DNA of 64,000 nucleotides, from assembly GCF_000152725.1 (NCBI RefSeq), contig NZ_CH724131.1, positions 337,846-401,845 on the forward strand, given 5' to 3'. This DNA is from Pseudooceanicola batsensis HTCC2597. GTDB lineage: Bacteria > Pseudomonadota > Alphaproteobacteria > Rhodobacterales > Rhodobacteraceae. Positions 1 through 6,466 of this stretch are shown piece after piece (within the stretch, counting starts at the first letter, position 1; every line of letters begins with the position of its first letter). Made by a program: the position numbers and the translations under genes. The notes beneath the pieces are model-generated. The model worked only from the letters and a program-made list of their open reading frames with translations, was not told the origin of the DNA and did not search any database.

Positions 1-409
1 TGATCTCGCCGGTGCGCATGGTCTTTTCCCAGGCGGTCACGCCCATGCCGCCGCGCCCGCGCAGGGGATAGTCGTGCGAGGAGCTGATATGGCCCGCGCC
101 GCCCGCCGTTATCGTCAGGATCAGCGTCTCGGCCGCCGACATCTCGGCATAGCGGTCTTGCGGCAGGGGCATGTCGGCGTTGCCCTCTTCCTCGTCCGTG
201 GTCTGTTCCACGTCGCCCGCCATCGCGCGGCGCATCTTGAGATACGAGGCGCGTTCGTCCGATTCAGCCGGGAACGTCGGCAGCACGAACATCGAGGCGA
301 CCTCGTCCTTCTCGTTCAGCCGCACGCCCCGCACACCGACGGAACTGCGCGAGTTGAAGACCCGCACGTCATCCGCACGGAACCGTATGGCGCACCCATT
401 GACTGTCAC
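1..409 (-). CDS. GyrA C-terminal-domain fragment, 3' end beyond window
   Basis: The minus-strand frame reads as the C-terminal DNA-wrapping region of DNA gyrase subunit A. Visible landmarks are RFRADDVRVFNSRSSVGVRG, RYAEMSAAETLILTIT and the GyrA-box-like RGRGGMGVTA. A GTG at 407-409 overlaps the stop codon of the upstream CBS gene (GTGA), and resemblance to GyrA starts at that junction; upstream the same frame does not look like gyrase. The breakage/reunion domain with its catalytic tyrosine is therefore absent here. It may be a 5'-truncated gyrA copy, a stand-alone wrapping domain, or an assembly join. The far end lies outside the window, so full length is unknown. Confidence 0.7.
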   Translation of the reverse strand, partial: MTVNGCAIRFRADDVRVFNSRSSVGVRGVRLNEKDEVASMFVLPTFPAESDERASYLKMRRAMAGDVEQTTDEEEGNADMPLPQDRYAEMSAAETLILTITAGGAGHISSSHDYPLRGRGGMGVTAWEKTMRTGEI

Positions 410-813
410 TGGGATATCTGCTCCAGCGCGACACCGGCGGCCGAGGGATCCCCATCGGTCGAAAGATCGCCCAGGGAGACAATCCCGACGAGCCGCTTGT
501 CGCGATCCACCACGGGCATCCGGCGCACCTGGCGCTCGCCCATGTTGCGGGCCACCTCGGCGACCTCCTGGTCGTCGAAGCAATAGAGTACCTCCTGGCC
601 CATCACCTCGCGCACGGCGTCATCGGCCGACTTGCCCCGTGCCATCCCGTTGACGACGATGTCCCGGTCCGTGATCGTGCCGACCAGCCGGTCGTTCTCG
701 CCCACGGGGACAAAGCCGGTGTCGATGCGTCGCATGACCTCGGCCGCCTCGCCGAGTGTCTGCTGCGGGGTCAGTGTCACCGCGTGCTGGTTCATCACTT
801 CTCTGACTTGCAT
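406..813 (-). CDS. CBS-domain pair protein
   Basis: A 136-residue protein made of two CBS motifs, roughly residues 5-60 and 70-125 (MNQHAVTLTPQQTLGEAAEV; then RRMPVVDRDKRLVGIVSLGD). CBS pairs bind adenosine nucleotides and usually regulate or sense energy state; no catalytic domain is attached, so the partner is unknown. The ATG at 813 is chosen over an in-frame ATG 72 bases upstream because AAAGGAGG lies immediately before it. A GGAAC-N16-AGTT promoter candidate sits about 55 bases upstream. The stop overlaps the GTG of the GyrA-like fragment. It is the first of a group of stress-type genes. Confidence 0.85.
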   Translation of the reverse strand: MQVREVMNQHAVTLTPQQTLGEAAEVMRRIDTGFVPVGENDRLVGTITDRDIVVNGMARGKSADDAVREVMGQEVLYCFDDQEVAEVARNMGERQVRRMPVVDRDKRLVGIVSLGDLSTDGDPSAAGVALEQISQ

Positions 814-866
814 TTCATCCTCCTTTGGGTTCGTGGCACGGCCATCCGGCCGCATCTGTGCCCGGA

Positions 867-891
867 AACTGGCCCTGCCCATCATTGTTCC
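867..891 (-). promoter_or_regulatory. EcfG-type promoter for the CBS gene
   Basis: On the minus strand GGAAC (887-891), 16 bases, then AGTT (867-870). The alphaproteobacterial general-stress sigma factor EcfG is known to use GGAAC-N16/17-CGTT. The spacing is identical to the other two sites in this cluster and gives a leader of roughly 50 bases. Confidence 0.5.
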
Positions 892-969
892 CGCCGCCTC
901 GGGCCTGGCGGGGCAGGCCCAGACTGGCCTGGGCCCGGTGTCGGGCCGGTGCCGGGGGCGGTCCGGGTG

Positions 970-1503
970 CTACTCGATGACCGCACAGGCGATGCGGTCG
1001 CCGGCGTCGCCCGAGGGCTGGCTCTCGTAGTCGTCGGCGCCGCCGTGGATCATCAGGGCCCGACCCGAGGCGTTGCCCTGCTCACCGCCGAGAAACACCT
1101 GGCGGTTGAGCACCTGCGCCTTCAGCGTGCCATCGGCCGAGACATACTGGTTCGGCATGTCGCCGGCGTGAAAGCCGCCTTCGCGGAAGAAGCCGTGTTC
1201 CGTGTCCGAAATGGTGAAGTGTCCGCCGGCCGAGTCGAATCCGCCTTCTGCATCGCATTCGCCGGTCTCGTGGATATGGAATCCGTGCCAGGTTTCCGGC
1301 GGCAGATCCCTGAGATCGAGCTCGATCAGCAGCCCCGCCGGGGTGCCGGTCAGCGTGGCCGTGCCGATTTCGGCGCCGTCCGCATTGATGAAGGTCGTCT
1401 CCTGTTCGGTTTGCTGGCCGTCCTGCGCCGTCGCCGCGCCCGCGATCGCGAGCAGGGCGGCCGCGCCGAGAGCGCGGGGCAGGGCAGTGCGTGAATGGGT
1501 CAT
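970..1503 (-). CDS. sodC: Periplasmic Cu/Zn superoxide dismutase
   Basis: Converts superoxide to oxygen and hydrogen peroxide in the periplasm. The 177-residue product begins with a signal peptide (ALGAAALLAIAGAATAQ) followed by a SodC domain. Metal-ligand regions are visible as GFHIHETGECD, the GGHF histidine, HAGDMPN and IHGGADDY, with two cysteines placed for the family disulfide. The ATG at 1503 is preceded by AGGAGG at good spacing. It lies 58 bases downstream of the BON-domain gene on the same strand and probably shares its stress promoter. Confidence 0.93.
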   Translation of the reverse strand: MTHSRTALPRALGAAALLAIAGAATAQDGQQTEQETTFINADGAEIGTATLTGTPAGLLIELDLRDLPPETWHGFHIHETGECDAEGGFDSAGGHFTISDTEHGFFREGGFHAGDMPNQYVSADGTLKAQVLNRQVFLGGEQGNASGRALMIHGGADDYESQPSGDAGDRIACAVIE

Positions 1504-1561
1504 GTGGTCCTCCTGAATGTCTGGTTGCACCGGGGGCCGCCGTCGCCGCCCCCGCCGGCGA

Positions 1562-2167
1562 TCACGCGGCCGGCTGGACGCGCAGGTTGTTCTGGACGTG
1601 GGTCACGCCCGAGACGCTGTCGGCGCAATCCTCGGCGTGCCGCTTGGCGCGGCGCGAGTCGACGGTGCCGTCCAGAGTGATCTCGCGGTCCTTGACGCTG
1701 ACGCTGATCTCGCGCGCGTCGATATAGGGATCGTCGGTCAGGCGGTCGTGGATGTCCTCCTCGATCCGCGCGTCCGAGCGGATATAGCCCTTGGGACCCC
1801 GGCCACGGTGGTCGGCTTCCCGCCGCGCCTCCGCCGCGTCGTCGCCGAACCAGGATGCGACCTCGTCGCCGGCCTTGTCGAAGAAGTCCCGCCCCCGGGA
1901 ACCCGGGTCGTTCCGAAAGGCCATCTGCTCGCGCGGGTGTCCGGCGGGGAAGGGGCCGGCATAGGCGCCATAGGCCTCCTCGGGGTAGGCCGGCGGCATG
2001 AAGGGCCAGCCGTAGCTGCCGAACATCGGCGCCTGGCCATAGGCCATCTGGTCCATCCAGGACCGCCGTCCGCCCCGCGTATACGGGGACCGGCCGCTCT
2101 CGCGGTGGCGCCGGGCCATTTCCTCGCGCGCTTCTTCTTCGGTCATGTCTTCAAACGGTCGAGCCAT
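1562..2167 (-). CDS. BON-domain protein
   Basis: A 201-residue protein with a charged, proline/glycine/tyrosine-rich N-terminal half (residues 1-100), the motif ASWFGDDAAEARREAD near 105-120, and a C-terminal BON domain (about 130-198: DARIEEDIHDRLTDDPYIDA, then VSVKDREITLDGTV). BON domains bind phospholipid or other envelope surfaces and are common in osmotic-shock proteins. No signal peptide is visible, so location is uncertain. GGAGGATAATC precedes the ATG. A GGAAC-N16-TGTT promoter candidate lies about 55 bases upstream. Probably the first gene of a two-gene unit with sodC. Confidence 0.8.
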   Translation of the reverse strand: MARPFEDMTEEEAREEMARRHRESGRSPYTRGGRRSWMDQMAYGQAPMFGSYGWPFMPPAYPEEAYGAYAGPFPAGHPREQMAFRNDPGSRGRDFFDKAGDEVASWFGDDAAEARREADHRGRGPKGYIRSDARIEEDIHDRLTDDPYIDAREISVSVKDREITLDGTVDSRRAKRHAEDCADSVSGVTHVQNNLRVQPAA

Positions 2168-2220
2168 GATTATCCTCCAATCCGTCCGCCGGCAGTGGGG
2201 CCGGCGGGTCTGTGGGCTGG

Positions 2221-2245
2221 AACAGACCGCGGCAGGTTTTGTTCC
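2221..2245 (-). promoter_or_regulatory. EcfG-type promoter for BON gene and sodC
   Basis: On the minus strand GGAAC (2241-2245), 16 bases, TGTT (2221-2224). It matches the EcfG general-stress consensus except for the first base of the -10 element and lies about 55 bases upstream of the BON gene ATG. Confidence 0.55.
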
Positions 2246-2350
2246 AGCGCGGGGCCGGCGCGGCGGGGCGCCGCAAGGGGGGATTTTTCCGCCCTGCCGG
2301 TGCCGCCGCCGGCACCCGCCGCGCCGGGTGGCGGGCGGGTAAATGCCCTT

Positions 2351-3205
2351 TCAGATCATGGGGATGCCGCCGATGACCTCCACCGTCGCGCCGGTGGTGT
2401 AGCTTGACAGCGGATCGGCAAGCATCACGTAGGCGGTGGCCAGCTCGGCCGGCTGCGCGGGGCGGCCGATCGGCTTGTTCTCGCCGAAATGCGCCACCGA
2501 ATCCGGCGGCAGGGTGGCGGGGATCAGCGGGGTCCAGACCGGCCCGGGCGCCACGCAATTGGCGCGGATCCCCCGCGGCGCGAGCATCTGCGCCAGACCC
2601 ACGGTGAAATTCTGGATGGCCCCCTTGGTGGCGGCATAGGCCAGCAGGCCGGGGTTCGGCTTGTCCGAGTTGATCGAGGCGGTGTTGATGATCGAGCCGC
2701 CCTTCTCCATGATCGGCACGGCCGCCTTGCACAAGTAGAACATCGAATGGATGTTGGTGCGGAAGGTCATGTCCCACTCCTCGTCCGTGATGTCCTCGAG
2801 ATTGTCGAAATGCATCTGGTGCGCCGCGTTGTTCACCAGGATGTCGATCCGTCCGAAGGCCTCGCGCGTGTCGCGCACCAGCGTGCGGCAGTGATCGCCG
2901 TCCTGGATATCGCCGGGCATGACAAAGGCGCGCCGTCCGGCCTCTTCGACCAGGGCACGGGTCACGTCCGCTTCATCGTGTTCCTCGAGATACGAGATCA
3001 TCACGTCGGCGCCTTCGCGCGCATAGGCCAGCGCCACGGCACGACCGATGCCGCTGTCGGCCCCGGTGATGAGCGCCGCCATGCCCTCGAGCTTGCCGGA
3101 GCCGCGATAGCTCTCCTCGCCGTGATCGGGGCGCGGGTCCATGCGGTCGGTCTGGCCGGGAAGCGGCTGCGGTTGTTCGGGGAAGGGGGGCTTGGGGTAA
3201 GTCAT
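2351..3205 (-). CDS. Short-chain dehydrogenase/reductase, YghA-like
   Basis: A 284-residue NAD(P)-dependent oxidoreductase. After a proline-rich leader of about 40 residues (PKPPFPEQPQPLPGQTDRMD) comes a classical Rossmann fold: cofactor motif TGADSGIGRA, NNAA motif, catalytic Ser in NTASINS, and the YAATKGA Tyr-Lys pair. The leader plus core resembles the YghA/glucose-ribitol dehydrogenase subgroup often found in stress regulons; the substrate cannot be told from sequence. The ATG at 3205 has AGGAGAT before it. A longer open frame exists upstream but lacks codon character or a start signal. It has its own GGAAC-N16-TGTT promoter candidate. Confidence 0.88.
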   Translation of the reverse strand: MTYPKPPFPEQPQPLPGQTDRMDPRPDHGEESYRGSGKLEGMAALITGADSGIGRAVALAYAREGADVMISYLEEHDEADVTRALVEEAGRRAFVMPGDIQDGDHCRTLVRDTREAFGRIDILVNNAAHQMHFDNLEDITDEEWDMTFRTNIHSMFYLCKAAVPIMEKGGSIINTASINSDKPNPGLLAYAATKGAIQNFTVGLAQMLAPRGIRANCVAPGPVWTPLIPATLPPDSVAHFGENKPIGRPAQPAELATAYVMLADPLSSYTTGATVEVIGGIPMI

Positions 3206-3235
3206 TGCGGATCTCCTGGTTGCCGTCAGGGGCTC

Positions 3236-3260
3236 AACAGTCGCGCCCCGAGGACGTTCC
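3236..3260 (-). promoter_or_regulatory. EcfG-type promoter for the short-chain dehydrogenase
   Basis: On the minus strand GGAAC (3256-3260), 16 bases, TGTT (3236-3239), giving a short leader of about 25 bases before the ATG at 3205. This is the third such element in the first 3.3 kb with identical spacing. Confidence 0.5.
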
Positions 3261-3858
3261 CGGCCCGTTGCAGGACGGGCGCGCGGAACCTTGCCGACAG
3301 GGGGTGCCGGTGGCAGGATCGCCCGTGGCGGCGACCCTCGCCCCGGTTTTCGCGGGGCTCGGCCGCAGGAATTGGCGCGGACGGGCAGGGGCGAAGGTGC
3401 CGCGCCGAGGTGCGACGGCCCATTGACCGCAGACCACAGGCACGACGAAGGGGCCGCATGAAACAGTTCACCGCCACTTTCGGGCGCGGCAGTACCGATG
3501 AGGCCCGCGGGAACGGTTCGGCCGCGTTTGCCGCCCCCAAGCCCCGGCCGGAGGTGCCGCAGGCGCGCCGACCCCTTGCGCTGGCGCCCGGTCGCGCGCC
3601 CGGAGGCTTGGCCGCGACTGGGCCGGGCCGCACCTGCCATGGGGCCGCGAACCACGCCGACCCCCGCCGGAGGAGCGGCCGCATCCCGCGGACCCGACCG
3701 GCGGACCGCCCGTGCCCGGTGGCTGGCCCGCCCGGCGTGGCGCCGTCGCTCGACCGTTCGACCGCGTTTAACGCAGGTCGGGCGCAGGGGGCCGGGATGT
3801 CGGGCCGGGCTTTGCCGCGGCGTTCCGGCTGCACCGGCCTTCCTCTCCGGAGCCCGGC
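3261..3858. other. Intergenic stretch, no gene recognised
   Basis: About 600 very GC-rich bases between the divergent dehydrogenase and epimerase genes. Several frames are open on both strands, but none has a convincing start with ribosome binding site or a recognisable product. Apart from the stress promoter at its left border I see no clear regulatory motif. Confidence 0.5.
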
Positions 3859-4881
3859 ATGAGCGGCGGCGCACCCTTCGGCCGTCTCGCCACCGGCGAG
3901 GAGATCCGCCGCTGGCACATCGAGGCCGGAGAACTCGAGGCGGCCGTGATCACCTGGGGCGCGACCGTCCAGGACCTGCGCTACCGCGGCCGCGGCGTCG
4001 TTCTCGGGGCGGACCGGCTCGAGCCCTATTTCGACGACCTGCAATATGCCGGCGCCATCGTGGGCCGCTTTGCGAACAGGATCGGGGGCGCGCGGTTCGA
4101 CCTGAACGGCACCACCTACCGGACCGATCCCAACTTCCGCGGACGCCACACGCTGCACGGCGGCGGCAGGGGCGCAGGCGAAAGGCCGTGGCGCATGGAA
4201 GAGCTGCGCGACGACAGCGTGCGCCTGTCGCTGCATCTTCCGGACGGGGACATGGGCTTTCCCGGCGCACTCGACGTCATGGCCACCTACAGCCTCGAAC
4301 CGCCCGCCACCTTGCGGGTCGTGATCGAGGCGCGAACGACCCGCGCGACGCCCTGCAGCTTCGCCCATCACGGATACTTCGTTCTCGACGACAGCGGCAC
4401 CGGCACCCGCTACGCCCTGCAGATCGACGCCGAACGCTATCTTCCGGTCGATGACGACCTCATCCCGACCGGAGAGATCGCCGGGGTCGCCGGTACGCCG
4501 TTCGACTTCCGCACCCGGCGGCCGATCGGCACGTCGGGCTACGACCACAACTTCTGCCTTTCGCCCGGCGGCGGCGCGCTGCGGCGGGTGGCCCGGGCGG
4601 ACAGTCCCGCCAGCGGGCTTTGCATGGAGGTTTCGACGACCGAACCGGGCCTGCAACTCTATGACGGCGCCCATCTGCGCGGGCTGCCGAGAAACGGCAC
4701 GCCGCTGGGGGCGAACCCGGCCATCGCGCTCGAGGCGCAGGCCTGGCCTGACAGCCCCAACCATGCCAATTTTCCCGATTGCATCCTCAGGCCCGGGTCG
4801 GTCTACCGATCCGAGACGCTTTATTCCTTCGGGTACGGGAGCAGCGCCGACCAGCCGGCGTCCCCGCATGCGCCACGGTGA
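3859..4881 (+). CDS. galM: Aldose 1-epimerase (galactose mutarotase)
   Basis: Interconverts alpha and beta anomers of aldoses in the cytoplasm. The 340-residue product has the galactose mutarotase fold with GRFANRIGGARF near residue 70, the HTLHGG motif, FAHHGYFVLDD (family HxYFN position, catalytic His), YDHNF near 230 and EPGLQLYDG with the catalytic-base region. GGAG lies about 8 bases before the ATG. No sugar operon is attached, so the physiological sugar is unknown. The last 15 or so residues (SSADQPASPHAPR) extend past the usual family end. Confidence 0.88.
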   Translation: MSGGAPFGRLATGEEIRRWHIEAGELEAAVITWGATVQDLRYRGRGVVLGADRLEPYFDDLQYAGAIVGRFANRIGGARFDLNGTTYRTDPNFRGRHTLHGGGRGAGERPWRMEELRDDSVRLSLHLPDGDMGFPGALDVMATYSLEPPATLRVVIEARTTRATPCSFAHHGYFVLDDSGTGTRYALQIDAERYLPVDDDLIPTGEIAGVAGTPFDFRTRRPIGTSGYDHNFCLSPGGGALRRVARADSPASGLCMEVSTTEPGLQLYDGAHLRGLPRNGTPLGANPAIALEAQAWPDSPNHANFPDCILRPGSVYRSETLYSFGYGSSADQPASPHAPR

Positions 4882-5190
4882 TCCCGGCAAGTCCCGGCGA
4901 CCTGCGGTTCTACAAGATCGACCACGAGACATGCGGCGCGCGCGGCGAGAGAGACCCCGCAAACGCGCCGTTCTGCATGGCGACGCTCGACCGCGAACTA
5001 TTCTTGCAGGTCCTCAGCGGGCCGGGACGGGCACCCCCCACCGAAACCGATCTTCCGATCGAACCCGACCCGGGCCGATGCCCGAGCGCTGCTCCACCCC
5101 GTTCGGGACCGGATCCGGACCGACACACAAGCATTCCGCTTTCGCTTTCCACGCCCGACCGTTATGCGAACGCCCGGAAGGAGTGCCCCC
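4882..5190 (+). other. Intergenic leader region, no gene recognised
   Basis: About 310 bases between galM and the methyltransferase gene. I see no supported coding frame or strong terminator. The ribosome binding site GGAAGGAG of the next gene lies at its right end. Confidence 0.5.
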
Positions 5191-6369
5191 GTGACCCCCG
5201 AAGCCCGTATCGCCACCGCCGCCGATCTTCTCGACGTCATCCTGGCCGGCGACCCGGCGGAACGTGCCCTGACGGACTGGGCCCGCCGCAACCGCTATGC
5301 CGGGTCCCGGGACCGTGCCGCCATCCGCGATCACGTCTATGACGCCCTGCGCTGCCGCCGCAGCTTCGCCCTGCTCGGCGGGGGCGAGACGGGGCGCGGC
5401 CTGATGCTGGGCTATCTGCTGTCCGAAGGGCGCGACCCGCGCGATGTCTTCACCGGGCAGGGCTATGGTCCCGCCCCTCTGACCGGCGCCGAAGCCGCGG
5501 CCCTTGCCGAGACCCCGGCAGAGGCCCTGCGCGCGGCACCGCGTCCCGTGGCCTGCGACATGCCCGACTGGCTCTGGCCGCAGCTCGAGACGTCGCTGGG
5601 CGACCGGACCGAGACCATCGCCGCGATCCTGCGCCGCCGCGCGCCGGTTTTCCTGCGGGTCAACCTGCGAAAGACGGACCGCGCCGCCGCCCGCGCCGCG
5701 CTGGCCGCCGAGGAGATCGTCACCCGGCCTCATGCCCTTGCCGAGACCGCGCTGGAAGTGACCGACGGCGCCCGGCGCGTCGCCATGAGCCGCGCCTATG
5801 ACGAGGGGCTGGTCGAGCTTCAGGACGCGGCCAGCCAGGCCGTCGCCGCAGCACTGCCCCTGCGCGAGGGGCTTTCGGTGCTGGACTACTGCGCCGGGGG
5901 CGGGGGCAAGACGCTGGCCATCGCCGGCCGGATCGACGGCACCTTCACCGCGCACGACGCCGACGCAGGGCGGATGGCGGATCTTCCCGAACGCGCCCGG
6001 CGCGCCGGGATCGCGGTCACTCTCACCGACCGCCCCCGCGGTCCCTTCGACCTCGTGCTCTGCGACGTGCCGTGTTCCGGCAGCGGGGCCTGGCGCCGCT
6101 CGCCCTCGGGCAAATGGGCGCTGTCGCAAGAGACGCTCGACCGGCTCAACGCGACGCAGCTGGATATCCTGAAGAGGGCCGCCGGCCTCGTCGCCCCGGG
6201 GGGTACGCTCGCCTATGTCACCTGCTCGCTCCTGCGGGCCGAGAACCAGGAGAGGGTGGCGGCCTTCCGCGCGACCGACCCCGGCTGGCGCATCGCCGCG
6301 GAACGGCAGTTTCTCCCGGACGAGGGGGGCGACGGCTTCTATCTCGCCTGTCTCTCCAGGACCGGCTGA
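5191..6369 (+). CDS. RsmB/NOP-family RNA m5C methyltransferase
   Basis: Predicted SAM-dependent methyltransferase that makes 5-methylcytosine in rRNA or tRNA. The 392-residue product has an N-terminal helical NusB-like part (to about 130), then a class I methyltransferase core: VLDYCAGGGGKTLAIAG (SAM loop), DVPCSGSGAWRR with motif IV cysteine, and AYVTCSLL with the motif VI catalytic cysteine. The GTG at 5191 is preferred over an ATG at 5164 because GGAAGGAG lies 8 bases ahead of it. It is followed by cckA on the same strand. The exact target base is not decidable by reading. Confidence 0.85.
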   Translation: MTPEARIATAADLLDVILAGDPAERALTDWARRNRYAGSRDRAAIRDHVYDALRCRRSFALLGGGETGRGLMLGYLLSEGRDPRDVFTGQGYGPAPLTGAEAAALAETPAEALRAAPRPVACDMPDWLWPQLETSLGDRTETIAAILRRRAPVFLRVNLRKTDRAAARAALAAEEIVTRPHALAETALEVTDGARRVAMSRAYDEGLVELQDAASQAVAAALPLREGLSVLDYCAGGGGKTLAIAGRIDGTFTAHDADAGRMADLPERARRAGIAVTLTDRPRGPFDLVLCDVPCSGSGAWRRSPSGKWALSQETLDRLNATQLDILKRAAGLVAPGGTLAYVTCSLLRAENQERVAAFRATDPGWRIAAERQFLPDEGGDGFYLACLSRTG

Positions 6370-6401
6370 GCGGCGGCATCTCCGTCGATCGGACCGGCGC
6401 G

Positions 6402-6417
6402 TTAACCATTGGTTAAC
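6402..6417 (+). promoter_or_regulatory. CtrA box upstream of cckA
   Basis: The sequence GTTAACCATTGGTTAACC contains TTAA, seven bases, TTAAC: the full CtrA binding consensus, which here is also an inverted repeat and contains the TTAACCAT half-site. It lies about 50 bases before the predicted cckA start, implying that CtrA feeds back on its own kinase. Confidence 0.75.
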
Positions 6418-6466
6418 CCGGCCTGCGCCACAAAGGACGCGGGAACTGCAGCCGGGGGGCATCGAA

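Noticed and set aside
3226..4962. A 578-codon minus-strand open frame covering galM and the gap before it
   Set aside because: The plus-strand galM has clear family motifs and a ribosome binding site; the antisense frame is low-complexity Arg/Ala/Gly-rich.
6370..6466. Search for a LexA box upstream of cckA, as reported in Rhodobacter capsulatus
   Set aside because: No GTTC-N7-GTTC or GAAC-N7-GAAC is present in this gap; only the CtrA box is seen.
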